Shown here one piece after another: positions 1 through 11,000 of a stretch of DNA of 64,000 bases. The translations under genes and the position numbers were made by a program. Each line of letters starts with the position of its first letter. The stretch's first letter is position 1. Source of the DNA: Prostheceraeus crozeri (Eukaryota; Platyhelminthes; Polycladida; Euryleptidae); assembly GCA_907163375.1 (NCBI GenBank), contig CAJQUW010009033.1:1-64000 (forward strand), in the 5' to 3' direction. The notes beneath the pieces are model-generated. The model was not told where the DNA came from. It saw only the letters and a program-made list of their open reading frames with translations, and ran no database searches.

Positions 1-246
1 TAGGCAAGTGCTCACGAATTCGTTAAGGTAATCGTTTCCTTGTCCTGCCTATATATTTGCTTCCACAAATAGGCCTGTTCCAAAAATAGTCGCATTTCTA
101 AAGAAAAAAATATTTGAGCTTTTATCCATTCCGGATACGTTTTCTGAAAGTGGATTTCCTATATCGTCGGAAATTAAAGTTGATTTGACTCCAGATAATT
201 TCATTTTGTCACAAGGATGACTTGAAATCTACATGTTGAATAATTA

Positions 247-620
247 TTATGTCGGATGGACACCTTGTATCATCTTCTTAGGGATGTGACTTATTGATTT
301 AGTTTTTTTATGACAGACAGATAATCTGCTGTGAGCCAGATCATGTCTTCATGAAACTTCAAGAAAAATATAGAGAGCTTGCTGCACATTTAAGTGTAGA
401 ATTAGGAATTGTTAAAATGTGATGGACAAAATTGTGTCCATCCGACATAAACAAAGTACTTGGAATGAATTTCTTCATGTCATGTAATGGATTCTTCTCT
501 TGAAAATGTCTGAACCTATCAATACTTTATCAATGAAAAATATTGTATCCCCTTCCCCCATCACGCAAATCGTATCAACGTTATGAGATCGAAAAGAAAT
601 TCCATGTCCATCCGACACAA
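247..620. repeat. Left cluster of ATGTCGGATGGACA repeats
   Basis: There are three copies: forward at 247-262, inverted at 434-450 and inverted at 605-620 (last one with CACAA in place of CATAA). A weak forward half-copy (ATGTGATGGACA) at about 418-428 faces the inverted copy at 434 and makes a small hairpin. The repeated, mixed-orientation layout resembles transposase-binding sites at element ends. Confidence 0.8.
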
Positions 621-1017
621 AATACTGTAAGCTACCAAAACCGCCAAGTTAGTAGAAATTAAACTGCAGCGTTTCGTAAAACAATTTTTGTTTTCTTGAA
701 ATTTAATGATTGTCTCAATTGCCAATTTCATACGGTAGCTCTACTTATCTGATGAATTTCAACGACACCATAGTTATCCAATGCTTTGTTCATGGTCGTT
801 GAGCACTGAGGATACAATACGGTTGTTTACGGTGATTTGATGAGACATCTATGCTAAACACCGACGCGAGATACAGAGCACGAGAATGCAGACAAAGGAT
901 GGGAGAGGCATAGCCCGCAATGGTGCCGTGCGCACACGGCAACAAATTTGAAATAATTGTTCAATACTTTCATGTACTGTTCAATTTCTGAAGTCAGATG
1001 CCAAATCATCCTTCCGC

Positions 1018-3099
1018 ATGGCTAGACGAAAATTGAACAGCGAGCTGACTACAAATGCTCAAAGATGCAGAACTTATCGTCAGAAAAATTTGAAGGAATA
1101 CCGTAAGAAAGATAACATGGCGAAGAGAAATAAAAGGGCAGTGTTAAGTCGAGACCCAGTATCGAATGAAATTCGTTTGAAAATACAAGCCCTAAAGAAA
1201 AAAGAATACCGACTTCGAAAGAAAAGAGAAGCAGCGATTGAATCAGAAATATATGTACAATCTCAAAATGAAGAGTCTGCCATTAACGAATCGCCGTCAA
1301 ATTCCTCATCAATTCCGTCTACATCATTCAAGCACAAAGCAACAAAGTATCGCAGTATCACTAAGGTATGTAAAGCTCTCCCTAAAAGTCCAAGAAAAAG
1401 AGAAGAAATTGTCAAAACTTTGGCTTCGGATTTTATGCGTATTATGCCAGAAGGCAATCGTTGACGACCTCGATGCGAAAGTGTTTCTGAAGAAGAACAA
1501 AGGTGGATACTTGAATTCCTCCATAGATCAGACATTTCTCGTCAAACGCCGGGACGTAGAGACTGCGTTTACGTCGGCAAAGTGAATGGTGAACGACAAT
1601 ATTTACAGAAAAGGTATTTAATATGGACAATACGTGACTTGTTGGATATCGTCAACGGCCGCCATGAAGTATTCCAACAAAAGGAAAATTTTCAAGGAAA
1701 ATTTGGAAGAAAATTGGCTTTTAGACAGTTGTATTCGTTATTGAAACAGCACAAGGAATATAAATGGTACAAGGACATGCGACATGAATCATTGTTCTGA
1801 GAAATTTGTGAAAATATGAGATTATTAGTGTTTGCTATTAATAGACGAATCACTGACAATAGTGAGAAACTTCCAAATAATCCCAACGACGTCTGCAAAA
1901 AGTTCAGTTGTCACTTCAGTGTAGACTGTATGATCAACGCGTGCTCAGAGTGCCCAGCATTTGCATTGGACGAGAACTCTTTCAACCGCTCTTCACATTC
2001 GCAAATGGGCGAGGTTGACAGTGAAGATACAGATCACGAAAGTGATATTACTTACTATCAATGGAAATCTGTCGATTCGAAAGTGCAAAAGGTCGTTCTG
2101 CAGGTCAGTGTTAGCGATGCAGCTTCTCTATTGACTTCGAACATTAAGGAGCTAAAGCAGCATATTTATACAAAAGCACAGCAACAGCAAGTATATGAAC
2201 ATCCAAAATCAAATCTCCGACATGACGAATTAATTCTACATGTAGACTACGCAGAAAATTATGAGAACAAGCAACAAGATGAGGTTCAGAGTGCATATTT
2301 TGGACATACACAATTCAGCATATTCTCTGCATGTTGTTATTACAGAGAAGAAAGCGATGACCATCTCAAGAAAGATTGTTTGGTTGTCATATCTGAAGCA
2401 AGTGATCATTCTCGCATCGCAGCGCATTCGTGCATAATGAAAGTAATCGAAAAAATGCAAAATCTGCGTCCTCATCTCAACAACCGGTTGAAACATGTTC
2501 ATCTATGGAGTGACGGTTGTACTTCTCAATTCAGGTCTCGATACGTCTTCAAGCTGACTGAATACTTTCCGACTTCATACAATGTGACAAGGTATTATTG
2601 TGAAAGGCATCACGGAAAGGGGCCAATGGACGGCATCGGGGGATGTGTTAAACGTTTTGTTTTTCGCGCGGTGTTGGCAAGTAAAGTTGTCGTGCAATCC
2701 CCAAGCGATTTCGTCAAGTATGCGGATAGCAGCAATCTGCGAGGAATTCATTGTTTATGTTTGCCAGTGAATGAAGTAATGATGCAACCGGAGTCTGTTT
2801 TACAAGTTCCTTATGTTCCAAAAATGTGCACTCTTGAAGTACATATGGTGAAAAGACTTCTTACCAAGGCAGGATATTTTGGCCTACAATTCTACAAACT
2901 AGCAACTGACTCTGTTCCATTTTACACGCATTGGTATCAAAGAGGAGATGGAGTTGATCCATGTGGCCATCTGGATATTGACGAAAGCTGTGATCTGAAC
3001 ACAACATGTGCCACATGTTTAAATGATGAAACAGGTTCACCATGGATTTGCTGTCCTTTATGTGACCAGTGGTTCCATGAGGAATGCTTTGAACTGTGA
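1018..3099 (+). pseudogene. Transposase-like protein with RNase H-fold signature and C-terminal PHD-like finger, one frame with two TGA codons
   Basis: A single reading frame of 694 codons runs from ATG 1018 to the stop at 3097-3099 and is interrupted only by TGA at 1462-1464 and at 1798-1800. The N-terminal 80 residues are very basic (RCRTYRQKNLKEYRKK), suggesting DNA binding. A middle block (TPGRRDCVYVGK, KRYLIWTIRDLLDIVNG) and a later block (LHVDYAENY, HLWSDGCTSQF, HHGKGPMDGIGG) match an invertebrate protein family I recognise but cannot name. The three aspartates in these last motifs are good candidates for a DDD catalytic triad. The C-terminus has Cys-x2-Cys, Trp-x2-Cys-x2-Cys and WFHEEC spacing like a PHD finger. 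Both stops could come from CGA-to-TGA decay. Host splicing around the stops was not evident. The element around it carries the matching repeated ends. Confidence 0.7.
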
Positions 3100-3569
3100 G
3101 ACTTGAAAGTTACGTTTAGTTTGTTCTTGATTGTTTCGTTATAATTGATTAAAGCAATGATTTCGTAGAATACGTCTTCTTAATCGAACAAGGTTTGTTA
3201 CGAAATATGTGATAATGAATTAAATCTGAAGTAGTATTTAAAATAATACGACTAACACAGTAATAAGCTTATTCATTATTGCAATAAATTAAACGATGCA
3301 AACTATGAATCAGCATAAAGTTCACAAAAAAGTTGACAGAAAGGGTTAAATGATAAAGGAAAACAATAGAAAACATAAATAACTTTCGATCTTTAGAAAA
3401 AATAGATTTAGTCTACTATTTACAGAAAGGGATATTGGAAACTAATTGATAGGCCAAAGCAAACAACATCTTTTGAAACTTAACTGTCTAATCTTTGATT
3501 GTAAAACCTTCTGTTGCATAAAACATATATTCACTGCCGCAACTCCATATGCTAACTAACTTTATGAAT

Positions 3570-4106
3570 TTATGTCGGATGGACACTATACATGTTTATT
3601 CAGTCTGCCATTATATGGACCAGCAATTCCATTCATTTTTATTACGGTCAGATACACTAGAGTATGTTATACCTTCCACATAAATTTCACTTGATTTGGA
3701 AAACCTTGTATGAAAAGTCGCATTTGTCCATCCGACATAATTGAAACATTTTAAAATGTCATGCAGGACAGCAATACTAATGCACTTCGGGAAGTATATC
3801 CTTATCACAATGATTCAAGACTAACTAGTCTACTATTAACATAAGGCAAAAGCAAGTGACAACTAATAGTTTAGATAGAAATTGGCTTGAAGTAGAAAAA
3901 ATAAAAAGTCAAAATTCTATCTTGTCCATCCGACATAATATTTCATTTGGCTCTATCTCATTATCATCTCATTATCTTTACATGTTTTTTGCATGGTTTG
4001 AGAGTGTTAGCCATGCTTTATAAGCCACATTATTAATAGGTTCCTACAGCCTTTACTTCATTAACAGTAAAGCATTAATGTATCAAGATGTCCATCCGAC
4101 GTAATA
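3570..4106. repeat. Right cluster of ATGTCGGATGGACA repeats
   Basis: There are four copies: forward at 3570-3586 and inverted at 3724-3740, 3922-3940 and 4087-4106 (the last with CGTAA in place of CATAA). Spacing between the three inverted copies is about 200 and 165 bp. With the left cluster this makes seven good copies in one element. Confidence 0.8.
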
Positions 4107-4159
4107 CGAATTTTGTAACAAGCCCAAATACAGTTGCGTGTATATCCGCAGATAAGATT

Positions 4160-4445
4160 ATACACAATTAACATACACTTCACCAGTTTCTCGATGTAGA
4201 CTCAGTAATAAGGAAACAGTCATCGATATATCGGAAATAGCACTTCGCGAAGTTCTTGAGCGAGTACTACATTTTTCGCTCGAGGCATCCCATGAAGACA
4301 TCAGCGAAAAACATGCCAAGTCGAGAACCCATGGCGACACCATCCACTTACCGATAGTACACACAGTCGGATGTAGCATCCCTATTTACCAAGGTTCCAG
4401 TTGACGAGGCCGTACTGGCAAAATGCAGAGCCCCTCATGGTCTTC
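4160..4445 (-). mobile_element. Retroelement reverse-transcriptase relic
   Basis: Read on the minus strand, this stretch contains a recognisable reverse-transcriptase block: VDGVAMGS followed by ADVFMG and, about 25 residues on, FRYIDDCFLI, which corresponds to the catalytic YxDD box. The GVAMGS form of the preceding motif is typical of Penelope-like RTs. Only this central piece survives and it is broken. It abuts the right end of the 0.2-4.1 kb transposon, but no structural link between them is visible. Confidence 0.6.
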
Positions 4446-7400
4446 TTCGACGAGCATTGACGTTGGGTTCGAAGGACATACAGTTTTTTGTTAGAAAAAG
4501 ATGTTTTGCAAAGCTATTGTATCTGCATTTAGGGATCGTTCTCTCTTTCATAAGCCCATAGGCACCTATGTTTCAATGATTTATGGAGATTGTATTGAAG
4601 AGGGCATTTTATCAGAGATGGGGCTTCCATACTACTTTCATTATTATTGCTATTTTTATGAGGCTTTAATGGGAGAGTGAGCGCCTATTAGAAAGAATAT
4701 GGAACATATGCATACATGCAGGGCACATGTAAGATGCATCTACATTGGGGTTACAAACCTCGGATTGAGCCCGCGCTTGTGAAAAAATCGGGAATGAGCC
4801 CGCGCCAGAGACTAGAACGACGCCCCGTGTCAATCCCGCGTTTGAGTCTTAGTCCTTGAGTTTGAGTTTGAGTCTTTAGTAGATAGAAATTGGTGATTTT
4901 GATCAATGTGTCATATTTCTTTTCGAAAGCGGCCTATCAATTTATTTTCCATCCAAACGTGATTATTTTCTCATAGTTCTTTGCTGATTTGCTCTTGTTG
5001 GACTGAGTAGAATGAAGGTCTGCTTCCTATCCTTTGCACGTCAAAATCTAAAGATTCATGCATTCATTTGCTACTTTTTATTATTTCAGTTTATAGATCG
5101 TAGGTGTCCGAATGCCATTCGTAGGAATGTTAAGTTAGGTAGAAGATAGGTTTTGATGATCATCAATCATAAATAAATAGGCTACATTAATCTTGCGGCG
5201 GAATAAATCGCGCGATTTGAGCGATCAAGAATAGCATAAATAGCGTAGTGCTTTAATGAAAATTGCTATTGAAAGTCATTTTTTCAGCGCTTGAAAAAAT
5301 CTCAGTGAAATGCCATCGTTCTAGCTAACACGTAGCCTGTGAACACAAGTAACCAGCGGCTGACTCCGGTCGCCAAATCAACTTGGCATCTAGCGTTTAA
5401 AAGTGACATGAATCCTGACAGTCTACTCAGCAATCTGCTATCAGGACATCGTTCACTCGCTTCAATATACCACGCCCCTCAAAGACATTCAATAGTCATC
5501 CGATTTACTGCTATCTAAAATGGATTAAGTAATTAGAGGCAACTAGTCAAATTTTGAAACACACATCCATTGGTTGACAAATTCATGTATTTGTGAATTC
5601 CTCTAAATTGATCATGCGCTATCAATGCTTCGTTTGCAACAGTACATGATAAAGTTATCAAAACCACAGATGAACCGAGAACTTCTATATTCCTCAAATG
5701 ATCCTATACATTAAGAAGGGTTTCAAAATCAGCGACAAAAACATTTGATTTCTTAGATAGTGAAAAGAACAAAGTAACGTGTAAAGTTCCTGGACGTGTT
5801 GTTTCATCCCGCCTTTAAAGAAAATATAAAATAAATGATATGATTCGATTGAATATCTGATTTCCATTATATGAAATTCCATATACCGACCGTGGGTTAA
5901 GAGCATTCGTCCGAGATTCATCGAAATGAACAATCGACCGACGTAGATCTTTGGGACTCCATTTACTGCAAAAGAACGAATGAAAAAACTTATTCGAGTG
6001 TGAATTCATCTTACATGCACACATGCAGCCGCATATGATATACCATTTATTCGTTCAAAAATTTGAGAATTGCGGACCAATAATTGATTAATGAAGCTGG
6101 AAATCATTTACTACAAGCGCACGTGCGCTTACTTGCTTCAGAACATTAATCAAACATGTGCAACAGCAATGATTGTACCTGATGAGTAGTTGGGATGTAT
6201 TCTGAGGAATGTTGCAACGATTTCCACCATGGCATTGTTCCTAGAATTCATTTCATGATCTTTTGGGCTTTCTACGCCCGAGCTGTATGCTATGTCGATG
6301 TATGACGCTCCTCAATTCAACTAGAAGTTAAATCTACAAGGTGCATGTCTAAAATGTTCGGTGAATGATTCTTTATCTCCTTAAAAGAAGGAGATTTGCA
6401 TGACGAGCGTGAAATATCCCTTTCTAAGTTTCAAAGCAATATTTAGAGTTACAGGTTTAATTTAACTAACAGTAGCTTTGGACCTATACATATGCATACA
6501 ATGCTTCTTATAAGTCAGACAATACTTCAAATTCGTCATGAGAACTGTCATTCGTCAACTGAAATTTCAAGGGAAGGGAATTTCATTATCTTTCACTTAC
6601 ACATAAATTAGACAACATGTTCTTGCTAATTGTATCAAGGTCAAAATATGATTGTCTTTTTAGCAAAAAAACTAGCATTTTATTTAAATTATTATTTCAT
6701 ATATAATGATATGTATGTACAATATATTATTTTTTCATAATAACCTTGTATAAATCAAAATATATTTTATAAAAAAAGGATAGTATAATTCAACGTATCA
6801 ACCTATTATCAATCATAGGGCAACCAGATTGCAATCAAAGATTACAGAAACTATTGAAATATTAGTTTTATAACAAATATTCCAAAGTATTGCCACCAGA
6901 TTCCTTCACAATGTCAACGAAAATCAAATCATCCACTGCACCAGCAGCACTAAGCTGTTGTTTCTTACGACATTGAGGTACCATGTTGGAGTTCAGCAAG
7001 TTTAGCAGTCACATTATTACGATTAACTTAAAATTGAACTCTCGTAAAATAAACACTGTCATGTGCGATGAGTCAAGTGGACCTTTATGAGCCGAGTCAT
7101 TGTGCTATGGAGTCATCCTATGTCAACCGGTGTTATGCTTATTAACCAAGTCATCAAAAGTGAAACTCTCTTCGTCAATCGTTAACTTAGTTAGATCAAA
7201 ATTTACAAAGAAGTTGTTGAAGTCTAAACGCTGGATTTTGTGGGCGACTACAATGGTTTGTGTTGACCGTAAAATCGGAATAATCGTTTTAACCAAAAGA
7301 CATGTTCAGATTTTAATCATTCAATCAATTGGAGAAACAGACTTGCGCTCACGCATACATGAAACAAAGAAGCAATAACTAACAGACTAGCATGTTGGCC

Positions 7401-7518
7401 ATTATATACAGAAGGACTACATCTACATAAAAAACAATAAATAGAGCATCTAATTTTGATGCAATAGCATGAAAATGGGATCAGATTTATGTCCAAGTGA
7501 AGGATGATGCACTAATGC
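4446..7518. other. Unassigned intergenic sequence downstream of the CEP135 gene
   Basis: No gene or element could be recognised. A short direct echo (GAGCCCGCGC at about 4768 and 4795) and AT-rich tracts near 6670-6800 are the only local structure. At 7087-7240 the minus strand has a short open stretch ending TFDDLVNKHNTG followed by a stop, and the plus strand has a 92-codon ORF at 7100-7378. Neither resembles a family I know, so neither is called. Confidence 0.5.
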
Positions 7519-7520
7519 AT

Positions 7521-7562
7521 TTATTTTGCCACACTAAATATTTCAGTAGACGAATAATCCTT
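7521..7562 (-). CDS. Possible terminal exon of the CEP135-like gene
   Basis: This would be a 42-bp minus-strand exon in the correct phase (0) after the exon at 7849-8011, encoding KDYSSTEIFSVAK and TAA. An AATAAA polyadenylation signal (minus strand, 7524-7519) overlaps the stop codon, which favours a gene end here. The acceptor (ATGAG) has a poor pyrimidine tract. Alternatives are an acceptor at about 7606 that gives five residues and a stop, or read-through of the previous donor to a stop near 7820. All three change only the last few residues. Confidence 0.35.
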   Translation of the reverse strand, partial: KDYSSTEIFSVAK

Positions 7563-7578
7563 CTCATGACGCATTTGT

Positions 7579-7612
7579 AGCATTTTCAGATCTGTGACAA
7601 GCACTGGTACAC

Positions 7613-7660
<48 letters not shown>

Positions 7661-7692
7661 CATTTTCAGATCTGTGACAAGCACTGGTACAC

Positions 7693-7736
<44 letters not shown>

Positions 7737-7762
7737 CATATATATATATATATATATATAGT
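7579..7762. repeat. Tandem 80-bp unit containing an (AT)n microsatellite
   Basis: A 36-bp unique segment (AGCATTTTCAGATCTGTGAC onward to ACG) at 7579-7614 is repeated exactly at 7659-7694, each copy followed by a long TA/AT run. The second run is broken once by TTTCAT and ends near 7760. The unit length is 80 bp. The duplication lies between the last two proposed CEP135 exons, so it duplicates a candidate splice acceptor. Confidence 0.9.
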
Positions 7763-7848
7763 ATACAGATTTGTATATATTCAGCAATGAAATGTGGAGG
7801 TAGTTTTAGAAAAATTTAATAGACAAAATTAATCGTGATTATATTTAC

Positions 7849-8011
7849 CGAAAGATGGTCAACAGAGCTGTACATTCGTCGCATCTGAGTATCAACTTCT
7901 CTACGACATTCATCGGAATGTAAGCAACCATGTTCGCAGGATGAAGGATCATGTGGACCAACGGTCAATTGATTCAAGCATTGTGGACTGTGATAGCAAC
8001 CGTGTGAGCAT
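7849..8011 (-). CDS. CEP135: CEP135 exon 14, Cys/His-rich
   Basis: The exon is 163 bp and completes the arginine codon of exon 13, then stays open for 54 codons. It encodes two copies of C-x-H-G-C-x-H-S-x2-C (CSHGCYHSPQC and CEHGCLHSDEC) spaced 24 residues apart, followed by a helical stretch (RREVDTQMRRMYSSVDHLS). The pattern looks metal-binding. Human CEP135, as I recall it, ends in a Ser/Pro-rich tail with no such motif. Acceptor TTTATTTGTAG; donor GTAAATA. Its linkage to exon 13 rests on phase and position, not on transcript data. Confidence 0.65.
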
Positions 8012-11000
8012 CTACAAATAAACTATTTCATTCAGTCAATGAATACCAGGCAATTAAATTGAAATATGAATACGTGAGAAAATAATCGCTGATTTTAAAG
8101 ATCTATGAGTACTAAAAGAACTACATAATTTCCCCGACTTCTGATAGAGAGACTTGCATAGAATTGGAAGTAGCTTCCAGCGTAGTAACATATTCAAGTT
8201 TACACTTACTATTCATTTAGACCACCCATTTTAAGTGAGCAACCCTCCATCACTCAAATCACATCATGTCATCGCTCGGAGTAGGTACTATGATAGGTAC
8301 ATGTAGATGCTGCAAATTTGAAACCTGAAGGATTTTCTGATTTGCTCATTACATTATTATCATATCATCCAACACTATAAGTGCATACGAATATAATTTG
8401 CTAAATACTAGTTGCAACATGGCATGGTTGTAACTTATTCACTATTTCCGTGCTAAATCACATTTAAATTTGATGTTTAATGTCAATTCGAATGAAGCAT
8501 GTTGCTTTTTTCACTTATTAGCATACCTACACTGATCAATGGTGAAGTCATACTGTTGAAGTGGTCAGGTTTCATACACTGGCAACTTTTAGTGATAGCG
8601 GTCGGTGGTGCTTCGACAAACGGACAGATTTGCTGTCCAGACCTTCTGCATGTCCGCACCGAAGCGCGACCCTTAACCAACTGAACTGTCATAGCAACAA
8701 GTGCTAGATAAGAAATTTTTTCATCAATAACATTGAAATTTGGAAGTATACTGAAAGTAAAACGAAAGGTATGAGGAAGTGCTTTTAGTTGTTTTACGTT
8801 CTTGTTTAACGATCTGGATGCTTTAGCACATCAGTAATTGATAACTGGTTTTTTGGAGCATCATCCAACTATTTGAGAACTCGCACGATATAAGCAAAGG
8901 TGCTGTAAAGATGTTTATTGATGTCACTATTTAGTAGAATTTGCTCTTTAAATTGTGCAATACGCAAATTTTGACCATATGACGTCTTTATCAGGCGGAA
9001 GATTATACAAAAAGGAAATGCAGTCAAACTTCTTTAATCAAGACCCCAGATGCCAGGCTTTTAAAATCTTACTTATCGAAAGTCTTAATTAAACAGCAGC
9101 TCATATATGCAAAAGATACAAAAAATGACACGGCCGCATGTGATCTTAATTGACCGAAATCTTAATTATCTGTGTCCGAATTAACGAGCTTCGACTATAT
9201 TCATCATCCATATTTTTAGGCTCCAGTTCATTCGGAGTGATATTAATTATGAGATAATAACCAACCTAAAAATAGCTGAAAATACATGTGGAAATTGCAA
9301 ACCAAGATTGAGGCAATATGGGATGCGACAAATGCAGACGAAAATGCGAATAGAACATAAAGATTACATTATTACTTCAATGCAAATGATCGTTATGCGT
9401 ATATATGTAACAGCGTTAAGAGAATATTGAGCATATTTCACGAACGATGAGACTTACCGTTTTGACTCTGTCTCACCCTGATTGTCGATCAATAGACTTT
9501 TTCCTATTCGTTGTAGATCGTCTTCCAATTCTGCGTTCCTTGCTCGGAGACGATTTAGATCACGGGCCATTTCATGTTGTTTCATCTCAGATTGTTCAAG
9601 GCGTTCCCTCGCAGCGTTCAACTCATTTGCTTTTCCTTCTAATTCTAATTGATGCGAGTATTCAGCTTCGCCAGCAGCTGCCAGTAAACCTTCTAAATGG
9701 GCAATGTTACGCTTTAGTTCACTCAACGCTTCGCGCAAACTCACCATGTCCAATTCTAACGTTTGATTCTGAAAGAACATTAATTATTATATCAAGATCA
9801 ATTTATGGCAATCATGTCCAATCATGTAGAGATACTATTTTTGAAATTATATGATTTCACTTGTGGTTAGTTGCTCTACTATGTAATAAGTACTGAATGT
9901 CAATGAAATTTGCATCCATCCAAGAAGTACAAAATCATGCCCGAATTTAAAAAGTAGCCTACATCTGGAATAACATAATTATTTGCTATCAATTGCATTG
10001 CATGCGAATATTGTCCATTTCCTCTAGATGAGCGCTGAAGTACAAAGCTCCAACCGCTTCTCACACGGTGCAATGCTATTATAATTATCTTTCTCTACAG
10101 TATATCTATTGCAGAAAATCATTTTCCTAGTTCGCTTATCTTTATCTCTGTCAGCATTAATGTTCAGTCCTTGTAATGCCTATGAGAGGATGGATGCAAG
10201 GTTTCGTTGTTCTCATTTTGCAAATGTGAAAATTTTCCAAAAATCAATCCATGAACTACATGGCTTATCAGTGCCAAAATACAAGTGTATAATTTAAAGT
10301 AAATAAAAGTATTATCGTTAACGTAATATTGCAAATACCGTATTTCTTCGAATAGCAACCGCGACTACGACAGGGTGTCTGCCAAATTCTCTTGGAAAGT
10401 TTCCGGTTAGTAGACACTCTGTACAATTAAAACTGTCATTCTTGGCTTCGGCTACTTTTACGAAGTCCAATATCCGAATTGTGGCAATTTTCATGAAAAC
10501 CACAATTTTACAATTTTTAAGATTTGTGCATGTATGCCGTATCTTCGATCTGATGACATTGACGATACAACATTTAGGCTATTGGAAACTCATTAACGAA
10601 AATTGGTAGGGTCGAATGAATCTATTTTAAACCGTCGTTTCATCTATACAAAAAATTGTACTATATAGCAGCTGCGCGTCAGAAAACGGATTCTGATAGC
10701 AGCCAATTGACAGCATTTCCGACACAGCAAATTATTAATATTGTTAATTGACAGCACATTCTCACCACAAAGTGGAATTTTTCAGGAGCAGAGATACATT
10801 ATGCTACTATTACATCATAGCTATCATTCGAAACTCACCGCTTCTGCTAGCTGTCTATTATCACTGGCAGCAGCTTCAAGTTTATGAGTAATAGAATCCC
10901 TTTCTAACTCTAATTCTGTTGCGAGTTCCCGAATGCTTGCCAAATCCTCTAAAATTCGTTCTTTCTCTCCAACTAACTCCTTGATTTGCTCCTCAAGATG

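Larger units (their letters stand above)
247..4106 (+). mobile_element. DNA transposon with repeated GTCGGATGGACA sites and a PHD-finger transposase-like gene
   Basis: The outermost copies of a short repeat, TTATGTCGGATGGACA at 247 and its inverted form TGTCCATCCGACGTAA ending at about 4104, bracket one transposase-like gene (1018-3099). Further copies lie inside both flanks, so the repeat is both terminal and subterminal. The flanks hold no other coding sequence; about 770 bp precede the gene and about 1 kb follows it. No convincing target duplication is visible beside the outermost copies, so the true ends may lie slightly further out. I cannot give a superfamily name with confidence; Sola-type or another DDE group is possible. 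The boundaries are inferred, while the repeats and gene are seen directly. Confidence 0.65.

Noticed and set aside
1462-1800. Selenocysteine or stop-codon reassignment for the two TGA codons
   Set aside because: No SECIS-like element was noticed and the host gene uses normal codons; mutation of CGA is simpler.
3560-4110. Interpreting the repeated GTCCATCCGACATAA as a CRISPR-like or minisatellite array
   Set aside because: Copies are few, in both orientations, irregularly spaced and restricted to the two flanks of one gene, which fits transposon subterminal sites.
4158-4379. 73-codon minus-strand ORF starting MLHPTVCTIG
   Set aside because: It is in the wrong frame; the reverse-transcriptase motifs read in another minus-strand frame.
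7521-7787. 88-codon minus-strand ORF with long IYIYIY runs
   Set aside because: Most of it is translation of the (AT)n microsatellite; only the last 13 codons are considered as a possible exon.
9447-9854. 135-codon plus-strand ORF
   Set aside because: Antisense shadow of CEP135 exon 13; the coiled-coil homology is on the minus strand.
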